A stretch of DNA of 58,670 nucleotides from Bryobacteraceae bacterium (GTDB lineage Bacteria > Acidobacteriota > Terriglobia > Bryobacterales > Bryobacteraceae): NCBI GenBank assembly GCA_019748195.1, contig JAIEPW010000039.1:1-58670 (forward strand), in the 5' to 3' direction. The position numbers and the translations under genes were made by a program. The notes under the pieces were generated by a model that was given only the letters and a program-made list of their open reading frames with translations, did no database searches and was not told the origin of the DNA. Shown here in pieces: positions 25,646 to 34,801 of the stretch. Numbering within the stretch: the stretch's first letter is position 1; the number at the start of each line of letters is the position of its first letter.

Positions 25646-28278
25646 AAGCGGTAGCGGACGGCGGCAAAGGCATTGATGCCGGCGCTATCGAAGCCGGAGC
25701 CATGCACGCGATAGTTGCGGTCCAACAGGTTCATTAACGCCGCGGTCAGGGTGATGCGCTCGCCGATGCGATAGCCGCCGCGGAGATCGAAGGACGCCCA
25801 TCCGGCTGTGGAGAAGTACAACGGCACGCGGAGCCCGGCATTGCTCACGCCGGGGAGCACCCGATTCTGGATTTGCGCGAGGGTCTCGCCGGTGGGGAGG
25901 AAGACGCCTCCGGCGACGAAGGCCTGCGCCCGCGCTCCGTTGAAGAAGGCGGCGATGTCGTTGCGGCCGCGGGACGCGCCGATGCGTTCGTCATCGAAAT
26001 CGCCTCCGCTGAGGCGGTTCTGCGCGCCGGTCAGGGTTGCCAGGGTTTCCACCCACCAGCGGCGAGCCGGGGCGTAGCGGATGCCCACCGTGCCTTGCTG
26101 TGGAGGGAGCCGGCGGATGTTGCGATTGGGATTCAGCTCGCGGCCGGCGAGGAAGGAGTAGCCGGCGTCGACAAACCAGTGGGCGGCGGGCTCCCATCGC
26201 AGTTGCGATTCCACTCCGTAGTAGCGGGACCGGCCGTCGTTGACGAATGCTTTTACAGCTCTTGGATCCAATGGCGTCGCGACCGGCGACACGCCTTGGG
26301 CAGCCTGAGCCGGCGTAGGCGGAATGGGAGTCACCGGGATGCCGCCCAATTCAGCCGGTAAGGAGCCCGAAGGGAACAGCAAGGTGCGGCGGACGATGGG
26401 ATCGAACAGTTCGCTGGTAAAGACTTGCGCCCGGGCATAGAATCGCCGCGCCCGGAGGGAGAGCCCCGCCTCGTAGTTGAACAGGCGTTCCGCCTTCAAG
26501 CGCTGGATTGGACGGCCCAGCGAAAGCGCGCCTTCGGCGGCGGAAGCGCCCAGGAGCGCTCCGGCGGAAAGCGCGTCCGCGGCGGGGATCTCGTAGCCGA
26601 GATCGTTCAGGCCAACCGCCCCCAGGTCGTTCGCGTTGGGCGCGCGGAATCCGCGCGAGACGAGCCCGTGGAGCGTCACCGGCCCGGCGAGGCGGAAGCT
26701 CAGGCTGGCATGGAAGGTGGCATCGCCGAAGTTCTGCGCGGAGCGCGCGACGCCGAGCGCCGCGTCCGCGGGATTGGTGAACCGGATTCCGGTCAGCCGC
26801 CCTCCGGCGGCCGCGCGCACCTTCCCGCCGAAGTACTCCATCGAATCCTGCAAGAACAGCGCCCAGGTCTGGTAACGCGAACCGTCGGGATACAGAGGCC
26901 GCCGCGGCGCCGGAGCGGCATCGCGAATCAGAGTCCGGCGGGAGGCTATGAGCTCGCGAAACCATTCGCCGCCGAAGCTCAGGAGGTGGCGCCTCCCGGC
27001 GGCCTCGCTGGCATGGACCGCCAGGCCATAGGAGTCCACGCGGCTCGAGTCCTCCGTGACCGGATCAGTGAAACGCAGGCCTTGGCGGACCGAGCCGTCG
27101 GCCTGGGCATTCCAGGAGAAGGTGCCGCTGAGCGAATCGAGCCAGCCGAGCGAGAATCGCTCGTAACGGCCGTACAGGAAGTGCAACCGCTGCGGCGACA
27201 CGTCGCTACGCAGGCGTCCCAGTCCGCCGAGCAGATCCTTGTAGTTACGGACTCCGTCCACGGAACTGAACTGGTAAAAAGCGCTGAAGCTGTCGCGTTC
27301 GGTGGGACGAAGGAGGATTTTCGAATGAGCGCCGGATTGGGTGAACGCCGAATCCTGGGCGCGGTCGCCGGTGAGCTCCCGGATCTGGGAAGCGCTGAGT
27401 CCGAAGAATCCGCGGAACACGTTGCGGGAATCCGTGCCGCCGCCGGCGCGGAGATCGTTGACACGGCGGGCGGCGCCGCCCAGCAGCCAGCCAAACCGGG
27501 GCGTGCCTCCCGAGAAGACGGCGTTGGACCCGGCGGACAGATCCGCGGAAGCGCCGAACAACTGGAGGTCCGCGTGCAGGGGTCCCTCCCTGGGATCGAG
27601 CGTCCGCACGTGGATGGCGCCGCCGAGAGAGTCGCTGCCGTACTGAGAACTCGCCGGGCCGAGCATCGCTTCCACGCGATCCGCCTGACTGGGCTCGAGG
27701 AATGCGAGGTATTGATTGGGGCCGGAGCGGAACGTGGAGTTGTTGAAGCGCACGCCGTCAATCAGGTTCAAGACCTGATATCCGGTAAGCCCGCGAAGGA
27801 ATGGAGAGACCTGGCCGGGGGTCGTCTGCTGGACCAGAACGCCGGGCTGATTCTCAAGCAGGTTGCCGATGGTGTTCACCGGGCGATCGAGGAATCGATC
27901 GCGAGCCACCACCGCGGAGACCGCGGCCGCGGATTCCGTCTCCTCAACGGAACCTCGGCTGGCGGTGACGCTGACGGAACCGCGAGCGCCCGAGACGGCG
28001 AGTTGAATCCGGATCTCTCCCGCGACGGGAATGCGGAGCAGGGATTGATCGACGTCAAAGCCGGGGGCCTCGACCTCCAGCAGGTACGCCCCGCGCTGCA
28101 GGCCGCTGATCTCGAACCTGCCGAGGGCGCCCGTGGTGGTGGAGGCAAGCAACGCGCCGGAGGGTGCGCGGGCCCGGATTCTCGCGCCCGGAACAGCCGC
28201 GCCGCTGGGGTCTACAACCAAGCCTGTTTCGCCCGCGAGAATCGCGCAGGAGAAGACTAACAACAAGCTCCACCGCAT
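25642..28278 (-). CDS. TonB-dependent outer-membrane receptor with N-terminal regulatory domain
   Basis: The 878-aa protein has a signal peptide (MRWSLLLVFSCAILAG) and a carboxypeptidase-D-regulatory-like domain (about 20-95; GLVVDPSGAAVPGARIRARA). The plug domain (about 110-225) contains NLLENQPGVLVQQTTPG and PFLRGLTGYQVLNLIDGVRFNN, and the C-terminal beta barrel ends in Phe. Such receptors import siderophores, cobalamin, glycans or metal chelates. The barrel gives no substrate clue, and no exbBD or transporter is adjacent. ATG 28278 has a TATACT box eight bases upstream and no Shine-Dalgarno. Confidence 0.85.
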   Translation of the reverse strand: MRWSLLLVFSCAILAGETGLVVDPSGAAVPGARIRARAPSGALLASTTTGALGRFEISGLQRGAYLLEVEAPGFDVDQSLLRIPVAGEIRIQLAVSGARGSVSVTASRGSVEETESAAAVSAVVARDRFLDRPVNTIGNLLENQPGVLVQQTTPGQVSPFLRGLTGYQVLNLIDGVRFNNSTFRSGPNQYLAFLEPSQADRVEAMLGPASSQYGSDSLGGAIHVRTLDPREGPLHADLQLFGASADLSAGSNAVFSGGTPRFGWLLGGAARRVNDLRAGGGTDSRNVFRGFFGLSASQIRELTGDRAQDSAFTQSGAHSKILLRPTERDSFSAFYQFSSVDGVRNYKDLLGGLGRLRSDVSPQRLHFLYGRYERFSLGWLDSLSGTFSWNAQADGSVRQGLRFTDPVTEDSSRVDSYGLAVHASEAAGRRHLLSFGGEWFRELIASRRTLIRDAAPAPRRPLYPDGSRYQTWALFLQDSMEYFGGKVRAAAGGRLTGIRFTNPADAALGVARSAQNFGDATFHASLSFRLAGPVTLHGLVSRGFRAPNANDLGAVGLNDLGYEIPAADALSAGALLGASAAEGALSLGRPIQRLKAERLFNYEAGLSLRARRFYARAQVFTSELFDPIVRRTLLFPSGSLPAELGGIPVTPIPPTPAQAAQGVSPVATPLDPRAVKAFVNDGRSRYYGVESQLRWEPAAHWFVDAGYSFLAGRELNPNRNIRRLPPQQGTVGIRYAPARRWWVETLATLTGAQNRLSGGDFDDERIGASRGRNDIAAFFNGARAQAFVAGGVFLPTGETLAQIQNRVLPGVSNAGLRVPLYFSTAGWASFDLRGGYRIGERITLTAALMNLLDRNYRVHGSGFDSAGINAFAAVRYRF

Positions 28279-28286
28279 TACGGGGC

Positions 28287-28292
28287 AGTATA
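28287..28292 (-). promoter_or_regulatory. TATACT -10 box of the TonB receptor gene
   Basis: The hexamer lies eight bases before the ATG at 28278, placing the expected transcript start within one or two bases of the start codon. It lies 38 bases from the divergent TATAAT box. Confidence 0.4.
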
Positions 28293-28330
28293 GCAATAGG
28301 CTGTTGCGAAGCCGTTACCGCCCGGGCGAA

Positions 28331-28336
28331 TATAAT
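28331..28336 (+). promoter_or_regulatory. TATAAT -10 box of the CoA-transferase gene
   Basis: A consensus TATAAT lies ten bases before the ATG at 28347, predicting a leader of a few bases. TTGCGA at 28304-28309 is the best -35 but is 21 bases away. Confidence 0.45.
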
Positions 28337-28346
28337 GGACCGACCG

Positions 28347-29561
28347 ATGAGCGTACTGAAGGGTATTCGCGTGGTGGAATTCGCCACTTACATCGCTGGG
28401 CCCGCGGCGGCGACGGTGATGGCCGATTTCGGGGCGGAGGTGATAAAGATCGAGCGCCTTCCGGGCGGGGATCCGTATCGCTACCTGTCCGCGCTGCCCA
28501 CCATGCCGGAAGCCGATTCAAACTATTGCTGGATTCTGAGCGGCCGCAACAAGAAGAGCATCGGCCTGGACGTGTCGAAGCCCGAAGGCCGGGAAGTGTT
28601 CTTGAAGCTGGTCGAATCGGCGGACATCCTGGTGACCAATGTGCAGCCTGACGCGCTGGCCAAGCTGAAGCTGGGATACGAGGATGTAGCGGGACGGAAT
28701 CCACGGCTGATCTACGCGCAGATGACAGGGTACGGCGAGCGCGGTCCCGATGTGGATCGCCCCGGCTTCGACATGACGGCGTTCTGGGCGCGATCGGGGT
28801 TGATGGACTCCGTGCATAACGCGGACTCCGATCCGGCGCTGTCGGTTGCGGGGCAAGGCGATCATCCCACCTCGATGGCGATGCTCAGCGGCATCCTGCT
28901 GGCGCTGTACGACCGCGAGCGGACGGGCCGGGGGACCAAGGTTTCCAGTTCGCTGATCGCCAACGGGGTGTGGGCGAACGCGTGCAACGTGCAGGCCGCG
29001 CTGTGCGGCGCCGGATACCAGCGCCGCACCCGCAAGACCGTGCTAAACCCGGTGATCAATCATTACGCCACGCGCGACGGGAAACGATTCCTTCTGTGCG
29101 GGGTGCAGACCGCGATCGACTGGCCCAAGCTGTGCCGGGCGGTGGAGCATCCGGAATGGCTGGAGGATCCGCGATTCGCGACGCCGGAAGCGAGGAGCGC
29201 GAACGCGCCGGAACTGGTCTCGCTGCTGGATGAGATCTTCGCGAGCAAGACTTTCGACGAGTGGATCGGGATCTTTCACCAGGTACAGATCCCCTTCGGG
29301 CCGGTGAGCTCGAACGCGGATGTCGCGGCGGACGAGCAGATGCGGGCGGCGGGCGTGATCGTGCCCCTGGACGATCCGCGATACCCTGGACTGGAGACCG
29401 TGAACAGTCCGTTCTGGCTCGCGGGCCGCGAGAAGGCATTGCCCGGACGCGCGCCGGACATCGGAGAACACACACGGGAAGTTCTGGCGGAGATCGGATT
29501 GGATGAGGCGCGCGTCGCCCAGTTGCTGGCGCGCGGCATCGCCGGGTCCGCGATCAAATAG
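28347..29561 (+). CDS. Class III (CaiB/BaiF) CoA-transferase
   Basis: The 404-aa protein has the family-III layout: LKGIRVVEFATYIAGP at the N-terminus, FGAEVIKIE, a central GQGDHP whose Asp is the expected catalytic residue forming the aspartyl-CoA thioester, and the C-terminal PVSSNADVAADEQMRAAG. These enzymes swap CoA between carboxylic acids. An upstream ATG at 28335 lies inside the TATAAT box, so 28347 is preferred. The next gene follows after nine bases and encodes an HSD10-like dehydrogenase, which suggests a role in activating and oxidising a branched or hydroxy-acyl acid. Confidence 0.9.
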   Translation: MSVLKGIRVVEFATYIAGPAAATVMADFGAEVIKIERLPGGDPYRYLSALPTMPEADSNYCWILSGRNKKSIGLDVSKPEGREVFLKLVESADILVTNVQPDALAKLKLGYEDVAGRNPRLIYAQMTGYGERGPDVDRPGFDMTAFWARSGLMDSVHNADSDPALSVAGQGDHPTSMAMLSGILLALYDRERTGRGTKVSSSLIANGVWANACNVQAALCGAGYQRRTRKTVLNPVINHYATRDGKRFLLCGVQTAIDWPKLCRAVEHPEWLEDPRFATPEARSANAPELVSLLDEIFASKTFDEWIGIFHQVQIPFGPVSSNADVAADEQMRAAGVIVPLDDPRYPGLETVNSPFWLAGREKALPGRAPDIGEHTREVLAEIGLDEARVAQLLARGIAGSAIK

Positions 29562-29570
29562 GAGATCGGA

Positions 29571-30329
29571 ATGAATATTCAAGGCAAGACCGCCGTGATC
29601 ACGGGCGGCGCATCGGGACTGGGCGCGGCCTGCGCGCGCATGATCGCGGAAGCAGGCGGGCGTCCGGTGATGATCGACCTGAACGAGGAAGCTGGAAAGG
29701 CGCTGGCGGCGGAGTTGGGCCGAGGCGCGGTGTTTGTGAAGGCGGATGTATCCGACGCGGCGGCGATGGAGACGGCGATGAAGTCGGTGGGGTCGCCGGT
29801 ACACATCGGCATCAACTGCGCGGGCATCGGGCAGTCGATGCGGACGGTCTCGAAGGAGGGTCCCATGCCTCTCGATGTCTATGAGCGGATCATCCGGGTG
29901 AACCTGATCGGCCACTTCAATGCCATCCGCCTGGAAGCGTGGGCGATTTCGCAAAACGAGCCGGATCCTGCCGGCGAGCGCGGAGTGATTATCAACACCG
30001 CCTCGATCGCGGCCTTCGACGGGCAGATCGGACAGGCGGCGTATTCGGCATCCAAGGGTGGAATTGTGGGGATGACGCTACCGGTGGCGCGAGATTTGTC
30101 GCGGCTGGGGATCCGGGTGAATACGATCGCCCCGGGGATTTTCGACACTCCGCTGCTGGGAAGGCTGCCGGAGGATGTACGGCAGTCGCTGGGGGCGCAG
30201 GTGCCCTTCCCGCCCCGGCTGGGGCAGCCGAACGAATTCGCGGCGCTCGCCAGGCAGATCATCGAGAACACGATGCTGAACGGAGAGGTGATCCGCCTGG
30301 ACGGGGCGCTGCGCATGGCGCCCAAGTAG
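29571..30329 (+). CDS. 3-hydroxyacyl-CoA dehydrogenase type II (HSD10-like SDR)
   Basis: The 252-aa SDR has [26 protein letters not shown] and the YSASK catalytic pair. Its C-terminus [16 protein letters not shown] is characteristic of the HSD17B10 / 2-methyl-3-hydroxybutyryl-CoA dehydrogenase group. It is NAD-linked and would oxidise a 3-hydroxyacyl-CoA. An AGGAG Shine-Dalgarno sits in the nine-base gap after the CoA-transferase, so both are one operon. Confidence 0.85.
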   Translation: MNIQGKTAVITGGASGLGAACARMIAEAGGRPVMIDLNEEAGKALAAELGRGAVFVKADVSDAAAMETAMKSVGSPVHIGINCAGIGQSMRTVSKEGPMPLDVYERIIRVNLIGHFNAIRLEAWAISQNEPDPAGERGVIINTASIAAFDGQIGQAAYSASKGGIVGMTLPVARDLSRLGIRVNTIAPGIFDTPLLGRLPEDVRQSLGAQVPFPPRLGQPNEFAALARQIIENTMLNGEVIRLDGALRMAPK

Positions 30330-30332
30330 GGG

Positions 30333-31364
30333 TCAGGCGGGGCGTTCGAACAGGTAGTGGGACACGGTCCATTCGCGACCGTCGCGATAGGCCCACAATT
30401 CCGCGCACGCCATGAAAAACACGCGCCAGCGGACAAACCAGCGCAGTTCCTGGCCCGGTCCGTAGACTTCGCGGAACAGGCTAAGGATTTTGTTCCGGTT
30501 CGCGTCCTGGTTCTTGAGCCAATGCTCCGAGGTGCGCGCGTAGTGCCGGCCGTTGAAGCTCCACTGTTCGCGGATCTTCAGGTGATCCTGGAAGTAAAGC
30601 AGCAGATCCTCGGAGGGCATGATGCCTCCCGTGAAGAAGTACTTCGCCATCCAGTCGCTTGCATCGCGGACCTCGTAGGGATAGGCAAAGCGGCTGTGGG
30701 TGAAGATGTGGACGAACAGGGTGCCGCCGGGCTTCATCCACTGGGAGATGCGGCACAGCAGCGTCCGGTAGTTTCGCATGTGCTCGAACATCTCGACGGA
30801 GACGACGCGGTCGAACTTCTCGCCGCGGGTGTCGAATACGTTCATGTCGCGGGTGCGGATCTCGACGTTGGTCAAACCGCGGCGGCGCGCCTCGGCGGCA
30901 ACGAATTCGCGCTGCGAGTTCGAGTTCGATACGCCGAGAATTCGGGAATTCGGGAAGCGCGCCGCCATGTACAGCGTCAGCGATCCCCAGCCGCAGCCGA
31001 GTTCGAGGATCGAGTCGCCATCGGCGAGGCGAGCGCGCTCCACGGTCAGGGCCAGCATTTTCTCTTCGGCATCGTTCAGCACGGTGACGCCTTCCGGGTA
31101 ATACGCGCACGAGTATTTGCGTTGCCCGCCAAGCGTCATTTCGTAGAACGCGGCGGGCACCTCGTAGTGCTGTTGATTGGCCGCCTGCGTTTCGATGGCG
31201 ACGGGAGACCGGCGGAGCTGGTCCACGAAACGCATCAGGCGGTCCCGGTTGCGCCCTGGATCGCCCTGCTCCTCCTCGGCCAGGCGTTGTTTCAGGAAGC
31301 GCCGGATGCCCAGGCGAATCAGCCAGTCGGGCAGCAGATCGCGGTCAAGCAGTGTTTCGTACAT
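30333..31364 (-). CDS. Cfa-family SAM methyltransferase, short form
   Basis: The 343-aa protein belongs to the cyclopropane-synthase/mycolic-acid methyltransferase superfamily (Methyltransf_21-like core). Visible are [31 protein letters not shown] as SAM motif I, and [11 protein letters not shown]. It lacks the full N-terminal domain of classical Cfa and resembles bacterial relatives of coclaurine N-methyltransferase. The ATG at 31364 lies inside the end of the DUF2062 gene (20-base overlap), so the two are coupled. The acceptor may be a fatty acyl chain or an amine. It lies next to a full lipid-modification operon. Confidence 0.85.
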   Translation of the reverse strand: MYETLLDRDLLPDWLIRLGIRRFLKQRLAEEEQGDPGRNRDRLMRFVDQLRRSPVAIETQAANQQHYEVPAAFYEMTLGGQRKYSCAYYPEGVTVLNDAEEKMLALTVERARLADGDSILELGCGWGSLTLYMAARFPNSRILGVSNSNSQREFVAAEARRRGLTNVEIRTRDMNVFDTRGEKFDRVVSVEMFEHMRNYRTLLCRISQWMKPGGTLFVHIFTHSRFAYPYEVRDASDWMAKYFFTGGIMPSEDLLLYFQDHLKIREQWSFNGRHYARTSEHWLKNQDANRNKILSLFREVYGPGQELRWFVRWRVFFMACAELWAYRDGREWTVSHYLFERPA

Positions 31365-31827
31365 GGGCAATTTGCGCCAGGGCGCGGCGGAGGACGAGGG
31401 CGAGCGTCCCATACAGCAGGGCGGCAACCGGGATGGCGAGCAGGAACCACAAGGCGACCGCACCCACCGTGGCCGACCAGAACGTCTGGATCGTCCCCCA
31501 TAAGTCCGATTGGAGCAAGGAGAACACCCGCGAGATCGTCAGGTCGACAGCGGCGCCACCCGCCAGCCGCGATCCAGCCTTGAGGAACGGGATCAGCAGC
31601 ACCAGTTGTATCGGGTATACGAAGTAGTTCACCAGTTGAATCGCGGGAAGATTCAGCCGTAAGGCCCAGGCCGCCAACCCGCAGAGTATCGTCGTGGCGC
31701 CGAGCATTGGGAAGACACCCAGCACGCATCCGAGGGCGATGCTCAAGGCGATCTTCTCCGGCGTGATCCCCTGCTTCAGCAGGTTGAGGATCGGATCGAT
31801 CAGCCTTGTGCGGAACCAGCGGGCCAC
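31345..31827 (-). CDS. DUF2062 membrane protein
   Basis: The 160-aa protein has three or four hydrophobic helices and the DUF2062 pattern: [20 protein letters not shown] with the invariant P, then [15 protein letters not shown] and a terminal helix. Function is unknown; members often sit beside lipid or glycan genes. GTG start. It overlaps the short Cfa-family gene downstream by 20 bases. Confidence 0.85.
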   Translation of the reverse strand: MARWFRTRLIDPILNLLKQGITPEKIALSIALGCVLGVFPMLGATTILCGLAAWALRLNLPAIQLVNYFVYPIQLVLLIPFLKAGSRLAGGAAVDLTISRVFSLLQSDLWGTIQTFWSATVGAVALWFLLAIPVAALLYGTLALVLRRALAQIAHVRNTA

Positions 31828-31923
31828 GGAGTCTTGATGATCTCACGCGGCGGCCAGGCGCAAAGAAGTTTACGCCCGAGCGGGCCGGAGCGGCATCAAG
31901 GATCAGAGCCTGCCGATTTCGCC

Positions 31924-32748
31924 ATGTCCTCGCCCAACAGACGGTACGAACCCGGCGCCATCGCGGTGTTCGCCCTGCTGCACGTAGCCGCGCTGGGAGT
32001 CCTTTCTGTTCCCTTTCAGTGGAAACTTGCGGGTTGGCTGGCGCTGACTTATGCGGTACGCATGTTCGGAGTCACCGCGGGATATCATCGGTATTTTTCC
32101 CACCGCTCCTTCAAGTTGGGGCGGACCGCGCAATTTCTGCTGGCGTTTCTGGCGCAGACCTCGGGACAGAAGGGCGCGTTGTGGTGGGCGGCGCATCACC
32201 GGCATCATCATCGGGCCAGCGACCAGGAGAATGACATCCATTCCCCCTGGCGGAGCGGGTTCTGGTGGTCCCACGTGGGATGGGTGATCTCGAACGACTA
32301 CGACGGCTTCGAGCCGGCCCGAATCCCGGACTTCGCTCGCTACCCCGAGTTGTTGTGGCTGAACCGCTTTCATTGGGTTCCGGCAGTGGTTTTCGCGCTG
32401 GCAGTTCTGCTGGCCGGGGGGTGGGAAGCGTTCTTGTGGGGATTCGCGCTGTCCACGGTGCTGCTCTACCATGGGACCTTCACCATCAACTCGCTGTGCC
32501 ATCTGATCGGATCGAAGCGCTTCGCCACCGGCGACGAGAGCCGCAACAATTTCGTGCTGGCTCTGATCACGATGGGCGAAGGCTGGCATAATAACCATCA
32601 CTACTCGCCGGGCGCATGCCGCCAGGGAATCCGGTGGTGGGAGATCGATTTGACGTATTACATTCTGGTCACTTTGAGCTGGCTTGGCATCGCACGGGAT
32701 CTGCGGCCGTTTCGTGAAGGATCGCGGCGGGATTCGAGAGCGGCATGA
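31924..32748 (+). CDS. Acyl-CoA/acyl-lipid delta-9 type fatty acid desaturase
   Basis: The 274-aa di-iron membrane desaturase has three His boxes, HRYFSH, HHRHHH and HNNHH, and a further iron-ligand region in YHGTFTINSLCH. Four membrane helices lie in pairs around them. It introduces a cis double bond into an acyl chain, with electrons from a separate donor. ATG 31924 is chosen because the preceding in-frame residues from 31834 look non-family. It is the first gene of a tightly overlapping operon and overlaps the flavin oxidoreductase by four bases. Confidence 0.9.
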   Translation: MSSPNRRYEPGAIAVFALLHVAALGVLSVPFQWKLAGWLALTYAVRMFGVTAGYHRYFSHRSFKLGRTAQFLLAFLAQTSGQKGALWWAAHHRHHHRASDQENDIHSPWRSGFWWSHVGWVISNDYDGFEPARIPDFARYPELLWLNRFHWVPAVVFALAVLLAGGWEAFLWGFALSTVLLYHGTFTINSLCHLIGSKRFATGDESRNNFVLALITMGEGWHNNHHYSPGACRQGIRWWEIDLTYYILVTLSWLGIARDLRPFREGSRRDSRAA

Positions 32749-33995
32749 GAGCGCGGCGAATCGCGGTGATCGGCTCCGGAATCTCGGGGCTGGCGGCGGC
32801 ATATTATCTGAGCCGCAAGCACGAGGTCTCGCTGTTCGAGAAGGACTCGCGCCTGGGGGGCCACACGCATACGCACATGATCGATGCCGCGGGCCGCAAG
32901 TTCCCGGTGGACACCGGCTTTATCGTGCACAACGAACGGACTTACCCGAATCTGGTGAAGCTGTTTCGCGAAATCGGCGTGGATACGGCGCCGAGCGATA
33001 TGTCGTTTGCCTCCTTCGATCCGGCCACCGGATTCGAGTGGTCCAGCCGCGGGCTGAACGGCTTCTTCGCGCAGCGTTCCAACCTGGCCAGCTTGCGGCA
33101 CTATCTGCTGCTGAAGGAGATTCTTCGGTTCAACCAGCGCGCGCCACAACTGCTGGAACGGGAAGGCGCAGAGGATCTGACCCTCGGCGACTTCCTGAAA
33201 GACGGCAAATACGCCGAGGTCTTCGTGGAACGCTACCTCGTTCCGATGACCGCCGCGATCTGGTCCATGTCGCCGGAGGCGATGCTGAAGTTCCCGGCGG
33301 TAACCATGGTCCGCTTCATGGCCAATCACGGCATGCTGGGCATCCACAGCCACCCGCAATGGAAGACGGTGAAAGGCGGCTGCTCGCAATATATTTCCAA
33401 ACTGGTGGAGCCGTTCAAGAATCGCATAGCCGTGAGCGTGGAAATCCGTTCGGTGAAGCGGGGGGATCTGGGCGTGATGATCGAGTTCGCCAGGCATCCC
33501 TCCCTGTACTTCGATGAAGCGGTGTTCGCCTGCCCGTGCGATCAGGTGCTGCCGATGCTGAAGGACGCCACGGAGCCGGAACGGGAAGTCTTGAAGAGTT
33601 TCACCACCACCCGCAATGAAGCGGTGCTGCATACGGATGCGAGGATGCTACCCTCGCGCGCGGCGGCGCGCGCGTCCTGGAATTACCGCATCGGAGAGAA
33701 TTCCAAGGCGACCTTGACGTATCACATGAATCGCCTGCAGCCGTTGCCCACCAAGGACGACTACTGCGTGACATTGAACGCGACCTCGCTCATCGATCCG
33801 GACAAGATCGTGCGCAAAATGGTGTATCACCATCCGCTCTATACGAGAGAGATGATCCGCGCCCAGGATCGCTGGAAGGAGATTAGCGGCGTGCGGCGGA
33901 TCCACTTCGCGGGGGCCTACTGGTTTTACGGCTTCCACGAGGACGGCTTGAACTCCGCGCAGCGCGTGGCGCGAGCCATGGGAGTCGAGTGCTAG
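32745..33995 (+). CDS. FAD-dependent amine-oxidase-like oxidoreductase (COG2907)
   Basis: The 416-aa flavoprotein begins with a Rossmann dinucleotide-binding motif (VIGSGISGLAAAYYLSRKH and an acidic LFEKD) and GGHTHT. The fold is of amine-oxidase/desaturase-like flavoproteins, and the C-terminal FAGAYWFYGFHEDGLNSA binds the flavin. COG2907 proteins recur beside DUF1365 and Cfa genes, for example in the RpoE/ChrR singlet-oxygen regulon of Rhodobacter, where the precise reaction is not settled. It is translationally coupled on both sides. Confidence 0.85.
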   Translation: MRARRIAVIGSGISGLAAAYYLSRKHEVSLFEKDSRLGGHTHTHMIDAAGRKFPVDTGFIVHNERTYPNLVKLFREIGVDTAPSDMSFASFDPATGFEWSSRGLNGFFAQRSNLASLRHYLLLKEILRFNQRAPQLLEREGAEDLTLGDFLKDGKYAEVFVERYLVPMTAAIWSMSPEAMLKFPAVTMVRFMANHGMLGIHSHPQWKTVKGGCSQYISKLVEPFKNRIAVSVEIRSVKRGDLGVMIEFARHPSLYFDEAVFACPCDQVLPMLKDATEPEREVLKSFTTTRNEAVLHTDARMLPSRAAARASWNYRIGENSKATLTYHMNRLQPLPTKDDYCVTLNATSLIDPDKIVRKMVYHHPLYTREMIRAQDRWKEISGVRRIHFAGAYWFYGFHEDGLNSAQRVARAMGVEC

Positions 33996-34801
33996 TTCCC
34001 GCCGCCGAGGAACGGATCCAGGCCCCGGCGGCCATTTTTCAGCCCCGCGCGGGCCTGTTTACGGGATCGCTGCGGCACCGCCGGTTCCGGCCTCGCAAGC
34101 ACCAGTTCGAGTACAGTATGTTCCTCGCCTTCTTGGATGTCGACCGCATCCCGGAGCAAATGGCGGCGACTCCTTATACACGCTACAACCGTTTCGCCTG
34201 GGCGTCCTTTCACGACCAAGATCACTTCGGCGATCCGGCTCTGCCCCTGCGGGAGAGGTTGCGGCAAAGCGCGCGGCAGAATGGGTTGGAGCTGCCGGAC
34301 GGACCCATCTTTCTGCTGACGCACCTACGCTATCTCGGCTACTGCTTCAATCCCATTTCGATCTTCTATTGCTACGAAAGGGACGGGCGGCTGGGCCTGA
34401 CGCTGGCCGAGGTCAACAGCACCTTCGGCGAAAGCCACAACTACTGGCTGCACGCCGGAAACGCCTCCGGGCGGGAAGGCGGATCCCGCCGGTATGTGAC
34501 GCCCAAGAAGATGCACGTTTCCCCGTTCTTCGGCATGAACATGAACTACGAGTTCGTGTTGACCGATCCAGGCGAGCGGCTGATCGCACACATGAACGTC
34601 GTGGAGCCCGACGGCTGCTTTTTCGACGCCACCCTGAGGCTGGAGCGCGCCGACTGGAATGGCGGCAACTTGCTGAAAGCCTTGGCACGACATCCGTGGA
34701 TGACCGCGAAGGTCACGGCCGGCATCCATTGGCAGGCACTGCAACTCTTTTTAAAGAAAGTCCCCGTCCATAGGCATCCAGGTAGTCAGAACCCGGGATG
34801 A
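33989..34801 (+). CDS. DUF1365 protein
   Basis: The 270-aa protein has the DUF1365 hallmarks: TGSLRHRRFRPRKHQFEY near the N-terminus, FLLTHLRYLGYCFNPISIFYCY, and TPKKMHVSPFFGMNMNYEF. The conserved His/Asn/Phe blocks suggest a metal or acyl-chain site. The fold is often compared with lipid-binding or ligand-binding barrels, but no reaction is assigned. Start at GTG 33989 overlaps the flavoprotein gene by seven bases; the end overlaps cfa by four. Always flanked by the same partners, it probably acts on the same lipid. Confidence 0.85.
   Translation: MLVPAAEERIQAPAAIFQPRAGLFTGSLRHRRFRPRKHQFEYSMFLAFLDVDRIPEQMAATPYTRYNRFAWASFHDQDHFGDPALPLRERLRQSARQNGLELPDGPIFLLTHLRYLGYCFNPISIFYCYERDGRLGLTLAEVNSTFGESHNYWLHAGNASGREGGSRRYVTPKKMHVSPFFGMNMNYEFVLTDPGERLIAHMNVVEPDGCFFDATLRLERADWNGGNLLKALARHPWMTAKVTAGIHWQALQLFLKKVPVHRHPGSQNPG

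Noticed and set aside
26425-28260. A 611-codon open frame antisense to the TonB receptor
   Set aside because: Same high-GC artefact; no start signal and composition unlike a folded protein. The sense strand has a complete receptor.
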